Assembly (NCBI GenBank): GCA_017432685.1
Contig: JAFRIR010000059.1
Span: forward strand, 1 to 57,396
From: Flexilinea sp.
GTDB taxonomy: Bacteria; Chloroflexota; Anaerolineae; Anaerolineales; Anaerolineaceae
Reading direction: 5' to 3'
Length of the DNA stretch: 57,396 bases
This document shows, piece by piece, positions 15,489 to 23,738 of this stretch (the first letter of the stretch is position 1; each line of letters opens with the position of its first letter). Both the position numbers and the translations under genes were made by a program. The notes under the pieces are model-generated. The model had not been told where the DNA came from. It ran no database searches and was given only the letters and a program-made list of their open reading frames with translations.

Positions 15489-16658
15489 ATGGATTTCAGC
15501 TTAACCAAACAGCAGCAAATGGCGCAGAAGATGTACCGCGAATTTGCTGAAAATGAAGTCAAGCCGCTGGCGAAGCAGGTGGATGCCGAGGAAATGTTCC
15601 CGATGGAAACCGTCAAAAAGATGGCGAAACTGGGAATGATGGGCATTTACTTTCCAAAGCAATATGGCGGAGCCGGCGGTGACGTGCTCTCTTATGTGAT
15701 GGCCGTCGAAGAAATGAGCAAGGTCTGCGCAACCACAGGTGTGATTCTTTCCGCACATACCAGCCTTTGTGCTGCCCCGATTTATGAATTCGGTACGGAA
15801 GAACAGAAACAAAAATACCTGCCGAAACTGCTGAGCGGTGAATGGCTCGGAGCTTTCGGTTTGACTGAACCGGGTGCCGGTACGGACGCACAGGGTCAGC
15901 AGACCGTTGCGGTGGATGCCGGGGATCACTGGGTACTGAACGGCTCCAAGATTTTTATCACCAATGCCGGCTATGCCGATGTGTTCATTGTGATCGCCAT
16001 CACCGGTCAGGTTCCTGATAAGCGCGGCCGCATGACCAAGGAAATTTCCGCTTTCATCGTGGAACGTACTTTCCCCGGTTTTTCCGTCGGAAAACCGGAG
16101 GACAAGATGGGTATCCGCGGCTCTTCCACCTGTGAACTGATTTTCGAGGACTGCATTGTACCGAAGGAAAACCTGCTGGGCGCGAAGGGCAAAGGCTTTG
16201 CATTGGCGATGACCTCCCTGGATGGCGGACGCATCGGGATCGCTTCCCAGGCGTTGGGTATTGCAGAAGGTGCATTGGCTGAAACCATCACCTATGTCAA
16301 GGAACGCAAACAGTTCGGTCGTGCCATTGCCGATTTCCAGAACACCCAGTTCGAGCTGGCTGAAATGAAGGCTCGCATTGATGCCGCGAAGTTTCTGGTC
16401 TACAATGCCGCGCTTACCAAACAAAAAGCGATGAACGGAGAAAAGATCCGCTACAGTGTCGAAGCGGCGGAAGCGAAGCTGATCGCTTCCCGGACTGCCA
16501 GTGATGTGACGCGCCGCTGCCTGCAGCTCTTCGGTGGTTACGGTTATACCCGCGACTATCCGATCGAACGCATGATGCGCGATGCAAAGATCACTGAAAT
16601 TTACGAAGGAACCAGTGAAGTCCAGATGATGGTCATTTCCGGTGCTATTTTGAGATAG
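15489..16658 (+). CDS. bcd: Butyryl-CoA dehydrogenase (acyl-CoA dehydrogenase)
   Basis: FAD enzyme that reduces crotonyl-CoA to butyryl-CoA, in anaerobes usually in a complex with EtfAB that bifurcates electrons to ferredoxin. The 389-aa protein has the acyl-CoA dehydrogenase signatures GAFGLTEPGAGTDAQ (about 132-146), the FAD-binding RKQFGRAIADFQ and the catalytic Glu in YEGTSEVQ near the C-terminus. It is adjacent to etfB (14-bp gap) and etfA. A CoA or ferredoxin acceptor cannot be read from the sequence alone. Coupling to the [FeFe] hydrogenase at 384-1811 would be a plausible outlet for reduced ferredoxin (inference). Confidence 0.95.
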   Translation: MDFSLTKQQQMAQKMYREFAENEVKPLAKQVDAEEMFPMETVKKMAKLGMMGIYFPKQYGGAGGDVLSYVMAVEEMSKVCATTGVILSAHTSLCAAPIYEFGTEEQKQKYLPKLLSGEWLGAFGLTEPGAGTDAQGQQTVAVDAGDHWVLNGSKIFITNAGYADVFIVIAITGQVPDKRGRMTKEISAFIVERTFPGFSVGKPEDKMGIRGSSTCELIFEDCIVPKENLLGAKGKGFALAMTSLDGGRIGIASQALGIAEGALAETITYVKERKQFGRAIADFQNTQFELAEMKARIDAAKFLVYNAALTKQKAMNGEKIRYSVEAAEAKLIASRTASDVTRRCLQLFGGYGYTRDYPIERMMRDAKITEIYEGTSEVQMMVISGAILR

Positions 16659-16672
16659 GAGAGGCAGAATCG

Positions 16673-17467
16673 ATGAAAGCTATTGTTTGTGTAAAACAGG
16701 TACCGGATACTGCCGGAAAAGTTGCTTACAAGCCGGATGGCACCCTTGACCGTGCCGCCATGGAAGTGGTCACGAATCCGGATGACTTGAATGCGCTGGA
16801 GGCTGCCCTGCAGCTGAAGGATGAGGCCGGATGTGAAGTGGTTGTGATCAGCATGGGGCCGGCTCCCGCAGAAGGTATGCTGCGTGAGCTGCTTGCCCGC
16901 GGTGCAGACCGTGCGATCCTGGTGAGCGGACGTGAATTCGGTGGGTCCGATACCTTTGCCACCAGCCAGATCCTGGCAGCAGCCGTCAACCGTGTCGGCG
17001 TCGGTCCTGATGATATCGTCTTCTGCGGACGCCAGGCGATCGACGGCGACACCGCCCAGGTTGGTCCGCAGATCGCTGAAAAGCTCCATCTGCCTCAGGT
17101 CTCCTATGCGGCTGAAATCAAAAAGGATGGTAATCAGCTGACCGTCAAGCGGATGCTGGAAGACGGTTTCATGATGCTGCGTGTAGATACACCCTGTTTG
17201 ATCACCTGTATCAAGGAACTCAACCAGCCCCGCTATATGAATGTACGCGGCATTTTTGAATGCTTCGACAAGGAAATTGAAGTCTTCGATTATGAAGCGC
17301 TGAAAGATGACCCGCTGATCGAAACCGACACTATCGGGCTCAAGGGATCCCCGACCAATGTTTTCAAGGCATTCACCCCGCCGCAAAAGGGTGCAGGCGC
17401 CATGCTGAACGGTGATGATGCGGCCGCGAAACTCGCGTCGATTCTTGCTGAAAAGCACCTGATCTAA
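16673..17467 (+). CDS. etfB: Electron transfer flavoprotein, beta subunit
   Basis: With EtfA it carries electrons between NADH, ferredoxin and butyryl-CoA dehydrogenase. The 264-aa protein starts MKAIVCVKQVPDT, the hallmark of EtfB, and contains the nucleotide-binding CGRQAIDGDTAQVGPQIAE motif (about residues 123-141) typical of the bifurcating and FixA-like branches. GGAGAGG precedes the ATG, and the gene sits between bcd and etfA as in clostridial butyrate operons. Confidence 0.95.
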   Translation: MKAIVCVKQVPDTAGKVAYKPDGTLDRAAMEVVTNPDDLNALEAALQLKDEAGCEVVVISMGPAPAEGMLRELLARGADRAILVSGREFGGSDTFATSQILAAAVNRVGVGPDDIVFCGRQAIDGDTAQVGPQIAEKLHLPQVSYAAEIKKDGNQLTVKRMLEDGFMMLRVDTPCLITCIKELNQPRYMNVRGIFECFDKEIEVFDYEALKDDPLIETDTIGLKGSPTNVFKAFTPPQKGAGAMLNGDDAAAKLASILAEKHLI

Positions 17468-17480
17468 GGAGGAACGGAAG

Positions 17481-18572
17481 ATGACTGACTTTTCAGAATA
17501 TAAAGGAATTTGGGTTTTCTGCGAGCAGCGTAATGGTGAACTGATGCCGACGGATTTTGAGCTGGTGAGTGAAGCTGCCCGCCTGGCCAAAGAAATCGGC
17601 TGCAAGGTAACCGGTGTCGTTCTGGGTAACGGCATGGAAACTGCGGCGAAAGAGCTGGGCGGTTATGGCGCGGATGAAGTGATCGTTTGCGATGATCCGT
17701 TGCTTGAAGTTTATACAACGGATGCTTATACAAAGGTGCTTTGCGATCTGGTCAACGAATACAAACCGGAAGCGCTGCTGATGGGCGCTACGAACATCGG
17801 CCGTGACCTCGGTCCGCGCTGTGCAGCCCGTCTGCATACCGGTCTGACAGCGGATGCCACCCATCTGGATGTGGATACAAAGGAATATATTGAATTCCTG
17901 CGTTCCTCCAGTACGCTGGATGTGGATACGGTGAAGCTGGATGAAGATGACCGGAACCTGAAGATGACCCGTCCGGCATTCGGCGGCCATATGATGGCGA
18001 CCATCATCTGCCCACGCTTCCGTCCGCAGATGTCTACAGTTCGCCCGGGCGTCATGAAGAAGGCTGAATTTGATCAGGCAAAGGCAGATGCCTGCCAGGT
18101 CATCAGACCGGCGTTTTCCATTTCCAAAGAGGATATTCATGTGGAAGTTCTTTCCGTCGAAAAAGCTGCAAAGAAGATGGTTGACCTGATCGGCGCCAAT
18201 GTGGTGGTTTCCGTCGGCCGCGGGATTTCTAAAAATGTAAAAGAAGGGATCGCTTTGGCTGAAAAACTGGCGGATGCTATGGGCGGTGTCGTCGGAGCCT
18301 CCCGTGCGGTTGTGGATGCCGGTTGGATGAGCTCCGATCATCAGGTCGGACAGACCGGGAAAACGGTCCATCCGAAGATCTATGTCGCCCTCGGCATTTC
18401 CGGCGCCATCCAGCACACAGCGGGAATGCAGGATTCGGAACTGATCATCGCAGTCAACAAAAACGAATCTGCCCCCATCTTTGGTGTGGCTGACTACGGC
18501 ATCGTCGGTGACCTCTTCAAAGTCGTCCCGGATCTGCTAAAGGCAATGGAAGCAGAACGGGCTGTGCGGTAA
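17481..18572 (+). CDS. etfA: Electron transfer flavoprotein, alpha subunit
   Basis: Alpha subunit of the Etf heterodimer, 363 aa. The C-terminal FAD-binding domain shows VVSVGRGI, ASRAVVDAGW, HQVGQTGKTVHPKIYVALGI, SGAIQHTAGM and the NKNESAPIFGVADYGIVGD segment, all standard EtfA signatures. No extra N-terminal ferredoxin domain is present. The start follows AAGGAGG. It is the last gene of the operon, and a strong terminator starts 25 bp after its stop. Final conversion of butyryl-CoA to butyrate (buk or but) is not encoded nearby. Confidence 0.95.
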   Translation: MTDFSEYKGIWVFCEQRNGELMPTDFELVSEAARLAKEIGCKVTGVVLGNGMETAAKELGGYGADEVIVCDDPLLEVYTTDAYTKVLCDLVNEYKPEALLMGATNIGRDLGPRCAARLHTGLTADATHLDVDTKEYIEFLRSSSTLDVDTVKLDEDDRNLKMTRPAFGGHMMATIICPRFRPQMSTVRPGVMKKAEFDQAKADACQVIRPAFSISKEDIHVEVLSVEKAAKKMVDLIGANVVVSVGRGISKNVKEGIALAEKLADAMGGVVGASRAVVDAGWMSSDHQVGQTGKTVHPKIYVALGISGAIQHTAGMQDSELIIAVNKNESAPIFGVADYGIVGDLFKVVPDLLKAMEAERAVR

Positions 18573-18597
18573 AAACAACTAACATAAATGCATATTT

Positions 18598-18635
18598 AAC
18601 ATGGCAAAACATAATTAAATTTGTTTTGCCATGTT
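18598..18635 (+). terminator. Terminator of the butyrate operon
   Basis: A perfect 14-bp stem, AACATGGCAAAACA / TGTTTTGCCATGTT, with a 10-nt AT loop is followed by TTATTTAT. The right arm also contains the -35 element of pfkA. Confidence 0.85.
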
Positions 18636-18654
18636 TTATTTATCGTGATATAAT
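18626..18654 (+). promoter_or_regulatory. pfkA promoter overlapping the upstream terminator
   Basis: TTGCCA (18626-18631) and TATAAT (18649-18654) have a 17-bp spacer. The -35 lies inside the right arm of the etfA terminator. Confidence 0.7.
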
Positions 18655-18697
18655 AGATCAATCAGAACTTTCACTCACTGGTTAAGGAGTAACGGCT

Positions 18698-19687
18698 ATG
18701 GAACAGAATCAGGATATTGTTGTCCGATCTATCGGTATTTTGACTTCAGGCGGTGATGCACCGGGCATGAATGCTGTCATTCGTGGTGTGGTTCGTGCAG
18801 GATGTGCAAAAGGTTTGAAGGTGTACGGTGTAAAAAACGGTTACAGCGGTTTGATCAACGGTGAGTTCGAACTGCTTGGCAAACGGGATGTCTCCAACAT
18901 TCTGCATCGCGGTGGTACAGTCCTTGGTTCTTCCCGCAGTACGGAAATGAAAACCGCAAAAGGCCAGCGTGAAGCCATCCGCATGATGAATAACATCGGC
19001 ATTGACGGTCTGATCGTCTGCGGCGGTGATGGAACCATGACCGGCGGCAACGCGCTCTTCGAAGCCGGTTTTCCTGTGGTTGGCATCCCGGGAACGATCG
19101 ACAATGACGTGTGGGGAACCTCAACCTGTGTCGGTGTTGATACTGCGCTGAACACGATCACGGAGGCAATTGACAAGATCCGTGATACTGCTGCATCCCA
19201 CAGCCGTGCATATATTATTGAAACGATGGGTCGTGACTGTGGTTATCTCGCTGTTCAATCCGCGATCGTTTCCGGTGCGGAATGTGTCCTGATTCCGGAA
19301 AATCCGATTTCCATTGAAGAAGTTGCCAGCACTATCGAAAGCGCTTACAAACGCGGTAAAAAGCACTGCATCATCCTGATGGCGGAAGGATACCCCCTCA
19401 AACTGGATGAAGTTGTCCGCCAGCTTGACGCGATGGATCTCGGCTTCACTGCCCGCGGCATCAACCTGAGTTATGTGCAGCGCGGCGGTTCACCTTCAGC
19501 CTTTGACCGGATCATGGCTTCCCGTATGGCTTTCACTGCTGTGGATTGGATCACGAGCAACCAGTTCGGTGTGATGACCGCCTTGCAGGCTGACAAGATG
19601 ACCCCGATCCCGCTTAAGGACGTCATCGGCAAGCATCGCCAGCTGAACCTGCAGTACATGGAAATCTCCAACGTGCTCTCAAGATAA
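18698..19687 (+). CDS. pfkA: 6-phosphofructokinase, ATP-type
   Basis: Phosphorylates fructose 6-phosphate to the 1,6-bisphosphate in glycolysis. The 329-aa protein has GILTSGGDAPGMNAVIRG at the N-terminus, the phosphoryl-donor loop GGDGTMTGG and the catalytic GIPGTIDND. Gly in both GGDG and PGTIDND positions is characteristic of ATP-dependent enzymes, whereas PPi-dependent ones carry GGDD and PKTIDND. MGRDCGYLA and the C-terminal VQRGGSPSAFDR are intact. The start follows TAAGGAG. It is monocistronic, with its own promoter and a terminator at 19823-19847. Confidence 0.9.
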   Translation: MEQNQDIVVRSIGILTSGGDAPGMNAVIRGVVRAGCAKGLKVYGVKNGYSGLINGEFELLGKRDVSNILHRGGTVLGSSRSTEMKTAKGQREAIRMMNNIGIDGLIVCGGDGTMTGGNALFEAGFPVVGIPGTIDNDVWGTSTCVGVDTALNTITEAIDKIRDTAASHSRAYIIETMGRDCGYLAVQSAIVSGAECVLIPENPISIEEVASTIESAYKRGKKHCIILMAEGYPLKLDEVVRQLDAMDLGFTARGINLSYVQRGGSPSAFDRIMASRMAFTAVDWITSNQFGVMTALQADKMTPIPLKDVIGKHRQLNLQYMEISNVLSR

Positions 19688-19700
19688 GGCATTCGGAATT

Positions 19701-19803
19701 GTAACTGTTCAGAACCTGGCGACGCATCACGAGATACAGCCCTGCTGTGCGGGCTTCGCCGCAGCATCAGAGCAGTCTCCGTGTGCTCCGTTCTGAATAG
19801 ATA
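19701..19803 (-). repeat. Family B repeat element, copy 2 (inverted)
   Basis: A 103-bp element with ends TAACTGTTCAGAAC and GTTCTGAATAGATA, in reverse orientation to the copy at 21398-21499. The interior holds the GTGCGGGCTTCGCCGCAGCA hairpin region and GCATCACGAGATACAGCCCT. It lies between the pfkA stop and its terminator. Confidence 0.85.
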
Positions 19804-19822
19804 CTCGGAATTATAAACAACA

Positions 19823-19847
19823 GGGCCGCAATCTGCGGCCCTTTTTT
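19823..19847 (+). terminator. Intrinsic terminator after pfkA
   Basis: An 8-bp GC-rich stem, GGGCCGCA / TGCGGCCC, with loop ATC is followed by six T. A TATAAT at 19871-19876, just downstream, is the likely -10 of thrC; its -35 is poor. Confidence 0.85.
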
Positions 19848-19902
19848 GCGGTTTTGCATCAGGTTTGCGATATAATAGAGGACGTTACGCAGGAGAAAAA
19901 GC

Positions 19903-21384
19903 ATGAACTATCGAAGTACACGTGATACAAATTTATCTCTCACCGCGGCTGAGACCATTGCCCGCGGTCTTTCCCGGGAGGGCGGTCTGTTTGTGCCGGA
20001 GTCGATCCCTCAAATTACTCCGGATTTTCTGGAGAGTCTTGTTGATCTGTCCTTTGCCGAACGCTCTGCAGCTGTGATGAAGTTATATCTTTCCGATTTT
20101 ACGGAAGAAGAACTGGCTGAATATACAAAAGCGGCTTATGCTAATTTCGATACGGAAAGCGCTGCTCCGCTTCATCGGCTGGATGATAAAACTTCCTTTA
20201 TGGAGCTCTGGCACGGTCCGACCTGCGCGTTCAAAGATATCGCGCTGCAGATTCTGCCTTATCTGCTCACTGCTTCTTTGCGCAAGACAAAGGAGGAAAA
20301 GAAAGTCTGCATTCTGGTCGCGACCTCCGGAGATACCGGGAAGGCGGCGCTGGAGGGTTTCAAGGATGTTGACGGAACTGCCATCCTGGTGTTTTATCCG
20401 CGGGACGGTGTCTCGGACGTTCAGAAGCTGCAGATGCAGTCTCAGCAGGGCGGAAACGTCAGTGTCTGCGGTGTGGAAGGCAATTTTGATGATGCCCAGA
20501 CCGGTGTAAAGCAGATTTTCTCCGATCCGGAGTTTGCCGCAAAGCTTGCGGAACGGGGCTGGTTCCTCTCTTCTGCAAATTCCATCAACTGGGGACGGCT
20601 GCTCCCGCAGATCGTTTACTATATTTCCGCATACTGTGACCTTCTGAATGAGGGGAAGATCCGCATGGGTGAGGAGATCAGTTTCTGCGTCCCGACCGGG
20701 AACTTTGGCGATATCCTTGCCGGTTATTATGCCAGACAGATGGGACTGCCGGTTAAACGGCTGATCTGTGCCTCCAATTCCAATGATGTGCTGACGGAGT
20801 TCTTCCATACCGGGACCTATAACCGCAACCGTCCGTTCTTCACGACCGTTTCTCCTTCGATGGATATCCTGATCTCCTCCAATCTGGAGCGTCTGCTCTT
20901 TGATGCTTCAGGAAAAGATCCTGATTATATTAAATCCCTGATGGGAGCTCTCAAGCAGGACGGCAAATATTCCGTGAGTCCGGAGATTCGCGAAAAGCTT
21001 GACGGATTGTTCTGGGCTGGTTGCTGTGATGAAGACGGGACCAAGGCACAGATCGGCAAGGTGTGGGAGGATCATCATTACCTGATGGATACTCATACCG
21101 CTGTGGCTCACCGGGTCCTCGGTCAGTACCGTGAGCAGGAGAACACCTCTGAACAGGTGGTGGTCGTTTCCACCGCCAGTCCCTATAAATTCTGCGGAGC
21201 AGTGCTGGAAGGTCTGGGACATCCGGGAAATGCCGATGGACTGACCGAGATCGCCGATCTGGAGGCGCTGACCGGTGTATCGGCTCCCAAGCCGCTCGCC
21301 GCTCTGCGAAATGCTGAAGTCCGCTTTACCCAATCTGTTGAGAAAGAACAGATGGAAGCGGTCGTCTCGGATTTTCTTAGCTGA
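19903..21384 (+). CDS. thrC: Threonine synthase
   Basis: PLP enzyme converting O-phosphohomoserine to threonine. The 493-aa length and the N-terminal MNYRSTRDTNLSLTAAETIARGLSREGGLF-type opening (residues 1-30) fit the bacterial ThrC subfamily. The PLP lysine lies in GPTCAFKDIALQ (about residue 111), and the phosphate-binding loop SGDTGKAALEG and cofactor-contact PTGNFGDILAGYYA follow. AGGAG precedes the ATG. It is flanked by family B elements in opposite orientation. Two more PLP enzymes of the same fold are encoded at 33674-36545. Confidence 0.95.
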   Translation: MNYRSTRDTNLSLTAAETIARGLSREGGLFVPESIPQITPDFLESLVDLSFAERSAAVMKLYLSDFTEEELAEYTKAAYANFDTESAAPLHRLDDKTSFMELWHGPTCAFKDIALQILPYLLTASLRKTKEEKKVCILVATSGDTGKAALEGFKDVDGTAILVFYPRDGVSDVQKLQMQSQQGGNVSVCGVEGNFDDAQTGVKQIFSDPEFAAKLAERGWFLSSANSINWGRLLPQIVYYISAYCDLLNEGKIRMGEEISFCVPTGNFGDILAGYYARQMGLPVKRLICASNSNDVLTEFFHTGTYNRNRPFFTTVSPSMDILISSNLERLLFDASGKDPDYIKSLMGALKQDGKYSVSPEIREKLDGLFWAGCCDEDGTKAQIGKVWEDHHYLMDTHTAVAHRVLGQYREQENTSEQVVVVSTASPYKFCGAVLEGLGHPGNADGLTEIADLEALTGVSAPKPLAALRNAEVRFTQSVEKEQMEAVVSDFLS

Positions 21385-21397
21385 GATAGAAACAACG

Positions 21398-21499
21398 TAT
21401 CTATTCAGAACGGAGCACGCGGAGACTGCTCTGATGCTGCGGCAAAGCCCGCACAGCAGGGCTGTATCTCGTGATGCGTCGCAAGGTTCTGAACAGATA
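21398..21499 (+). repeat. Family B repeat element, copy 3
   Basis: A 102-bp element with ends TATCTATTCAGAAC and GTTCTGAACAGATA, beginning 14 bp after the thrC stop. The interior is the complement of copy 2 on the other side of thrC, including TGCTGCGGCAAAGCCCGCAC. Confidence 0.9.
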
Positions 21500-21513
21500 C
21501 AAATAGACAAAAC

Positions 21514-21547
21514 AAAACAGGCGCTGAGAGATTTCAGCGCCTGTTTT
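21514..21547. terminator. Bidirectional terminator between thrC and the AI-2E family gene
   Basis: A 14-bp perfect stem, AAAACAGGCGCTGA / TCAGCGCCTGTTTT, with loop GAGATT. A/T-rich stem ends give U-tracts in both directions, fitting the convergent genes. Confidence 0.85.
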
Positions 21548-21563
21548 GATAATTCGTATACAG

Positions 21564-22109
21564 TTATTTTCCCATTTCAAGCCGGTCTTCCTTCGGTTCC
21601 GTCTTTCCTGTCACTTCAAGCCTGTCTTCCGGGGTCTGTACCTTTTGCTCTTCCGTGTATTTCCGTACTTCTTTAAAAGTTCCCATGATGGGAACGGCAA
21701 GGATCATGCCCCAGAAGCCGAAAAGGGCGGAAAAGACCAGCATACCCACAAAAACCAGGATCGGGTTCAGGTCCATGGTTTTCCCGATGAGCATTGGGCT
21801 GATGAGCCAGTTCTGCAGCAGCTGGATCACAATACAGATGCCTACGATCAGCAGCGCAAATTGCCAGTTGGCAAGCTCAAGCTTCGAGGAACCGAATGCC
21901 AGGGCAAGGATCGCCGAGATGATTGTCGAAATGATAGGCCCGAAGTTCGGGATCACTTCGCACACTCCGGCAGCCAGTGCATTCACGAAGGAAAATTTCA
22001 GCCCGGTCAGCCATCCTGCCAGCCATGTCGCCGCGAACACAAACAGTGTCACCAGAAACTGACTGGTGAGGTAATTTGTCCAGACTTTCAACACTCTTTT
22101 TGCCAGCAT
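21564..22109 (-). CDS. AI-2E/PerM family membrane protein, half-length
   Basis: Membrane protein of the AI-2 exporter/PerM (UPF0118) superfamily, whose biochemical role is mostly unknown. The 181 residues match only the C-terminal half of the family: VCEVIPNFGPIISTIISAIL resembles the conserved E-x-IP-x-x-GP segment, and SPMLIGKTMDLNPILVFVGML and FGFWGMILAVPIMGTFKEV follow. Full-length members have about 330-370 aa, so the N-terminal helices are missing; no matching upstream coding sequence is present because the YczE-like gene ends 11 bp before. The tail (EDRLEV...EDRLEM) contains a small repeat. It may be a truncated gene or a genuine short form. Confidence 0.65.
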   Translation of the reverse strand: MLAKRVLKVWTNYLTSQFLVTLFVFAATWLAGWLTGLKFSFVNALAAGVCEVIPNFGPIISTIISAILALAFGSSKLELANWQFALLIVGICIVIQLLQNWLISPMLIGKTMDLNPILVFVGMLVFSALFGFWGMILAVPIMGTFKEVRKYTEEQKVQTPEDRLEVTGKTEPKEDRLEMGK

Positions 22110-22119
22110 AAAGTTTATT

Positions 22120-22809
22120 TTACTCCGTGAAGAATTTCCGCCAGGGCAGTTTGTCTTCGAAAGTGAAACGCGATTCGAAGAATTTGCTGCATTGGCTGAT
22201 CAGCCAGCCGTTGATCAAAGCACAGAAGATGGTACCGGCTTTGACGCCGACGAAATGCCCGAATCCGTAGAAGAGAAAAGAGAGGATCACGCCGACCGTG
22301 CAGGAGCAGATGTCATAGACGGTCTTGACCTTGTTGATGTCTTTGCCGGTTTTTGCGGCAAGTTCCTTCACAAACAGGTCATAGGCTTCCGGCGGGATAT
22401 AGGTATGAAAGAGCAGCGAGATACCGACTGCACAGCAGCCGATGCCGATGAAGTAGTAAAGAAAACGTCCCGGCATATCCATGAGCGGCAGATATGAGAC
22501 CAGTTTGATGGACAAATCAAGCACTGTCCCATAAAACACCGCTGTGAGGAAGGAAAACAGATAACCTTTTTTGAACTTCCCCATGATGAGCGCGAGCGCG
22601 ATCAGGACAAAAATCTGCAGTACGTATTCAGACATCCCGAAAGTGTAAAACGGCAGATATTCCGAGATCTTCAGATGGAGCAGGTAAGCCGGGGCGACGA
22701 CCATGGACATGCCGAAGTCGGCTTTTTCCATAAAGGCTGAGCCAAATGCCAGGATGATGATCCCGACGAGATACGCCAGTTCGGTTGAAAATGATTTCTT
22801 TGTTTGCAT
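22120..22809 (-). CDS. YczE/YitT-like integral membrane protein (DUF6198 type)
   Basis: Multi-pass membrane protein of unknown function, 229 aa. ATG 22809 is chosen because CGGAGG lies 11 bp upstream; an in-frame TTG further upstream overlaps that site. It begins with the family-typical FSTELAYLVGIIILAFGSAFMEKADFGMSMVVAPAY segment (long hydrophobic helix followed by a D-x-G-x-S loop). At least five further hydrophobic segments follow, including the IPPEAYDLFVKELA loop seen in relatives. It is followed closely by the half-length AI-2E family gene, so the two may be co-transcribed. Confidence 0.7.
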   Translation of the reverse strand: MQTKKSFSTELAYLVGIIILAFGSAFMEKADFGMSMVVAPAYLLHLKISEYLPFYTFGMSEYVLQIFVLIALALIMGKFKKGYLFSFLTAVFYGTVLDLSIKLVSYLPLMDMPGRFLYYFIGIGCCAVGISLLFHTYIPPEAYDLFVKELAAKTGKDINKVKTVYDICSCTVGVILSFLFYGFGHFVGVKAGTIFCALINGWLISQCSKFFESRFTFEDKLPWRKFFTE

Positions 22810-22839
22810 TTGTTTAAAAACCTCCGTTTTCAATTTTCC

Positions 22840-22992
22840 GGGAACCTCTAAAAACTCTTAAGGGAACCTCTAAAAACTCCAATTTTTCTCTGTCCTGAGG
22901 AGATTCAGAGAATAAATCCTCTGAATCTCCTCAGGAGGTTTCCGGGGGCTGCCGCCCCCATACCCCCGCCCAATAGTTTTTAGAGGTGCCCT
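22840..22992 (-). repeat. Family A element, copy 2, with duplicated end
   Basis: A full element (22861-22992) in reverse orientation: AGGGAACCTCTAAAAACTCC at the left end, the CCTGAGGAGATTCAGAG palindrome, GCCGCCCCCATACCCCCGCC, and GTTTTTAGAGGTGCCCT at the right end. Immediately to its left, 22840-22860 is a second, isolated copy of the terminal GGGAACCTCTAAAAACTC, as if one element had inserted into or been deleted next to another. Confidence 0.9.
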
Positions 22993-23033
22993 TCCGTTTG
23001 ATACAGAAACGGAGAAAGTTCAGATGTAAATTC

Positions 23034-23738
23034 TCAGCGACGGTTGATCAGCGAGATGGAATCCAGATATTTATCTTCATCAGGTTCTTCCGGATGGGAG
23101 GAAAAGAGCTTGAAGCGAAGCTGCTGCCATTTGCTGCGTACCGGCGGATCGATCTCAACGATATGCCAGCCGACCGAATTGAAGATGGTCGTATTTTTGT
23201 ATTTCACAAAACGCGGAATCTGGAATCCGTAGCGCGGATGAACATGCCCGTGAAAAAGGTACATCGGGTGAAAGCGTTCCATCATCGGTACAAAGGCGGA
23301 AAACCCGCGGTGTGCGAAGTCTTCCTGATCCCCGTAACCGCGGGGCGGAGCATGGGTAACGACGATATCGACCCCGCCCGCCATCACGATTTTTGGCACC
23401 AGCCGGTTGATGCGCCGCGCCATTTCTTTGTCGGTATATTGGTATACCCCGTGATTGTAGCGGATGCATCCGCCCAGACCCATGATGCGCAGCCCTTTGC
23501 ATTCGATGAGCCGGTCATCCAGACATTCACAGCCTTCGGGCGGACGCGGAATATAAGATTTGTCGTGATTGCCGGGAACGTAGAGCAGTGGGACGTTTGC
23601 CATGGTGACCAGGAACTCCAGATAGTGGCGGTCCAGATCCCCGCAGGAGAGGATCAGGTCGATCCCCTTCAGACGCCCCGGCTGATAATAATCCCACAGT
23701 GCGGGGCTCTCTTCGTCGGCAATCACGAGAATTTTCAC
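23034..23738 (-). CDS. Metallophosphoesterase, calcineurin-like
   Basis: Predicted metal-dependent phosphoesterase of 234 aa; substrate unknown. Most family motifs are present: GDLD (about residue 33), PGNHD (about 55), VTHAPP (about 128) and HGHVHP (about 163). The first motif is altered: relatives have D-x-H near the N-terminus, but this protein reads IADEES with no histidine, so the first metal site would be incomplete or use a different ligand. Its start overlaps the stop of the preceding ParB/BMP-like gene by 4 bp (ATGA), indicating translational coupling and probably a shared function. Confidence 0.85.
   Translation of the reverse strand: MKILVIADEESPALWDYYQPGRLKGIDLILSCGDLDRHYLEFLVTMANVPLLYVPGNHDKSYIPRPPEGCECLDDRLIECKGLRIMGLGGCIRYNHGVYQYTDKEMARRINRLVPKIVMAGGVDIVVTHAPPRGYGDQEDFAHRGFSAFVPMMERFHPMYLFHGHVHPRYGFQIPRFVKYKNTTIFNSVGWHIVEIDPPVRSKWQQLRFKLFSSHPEEPDEDKYLDSISLINRR

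Noticed and set aside
18698..19687. PPi-dependent phosphofructokinase
   Set aside because: Both diagnostic positions carry Gly (GGDG and PGTIDND), which indicates use of ATP.
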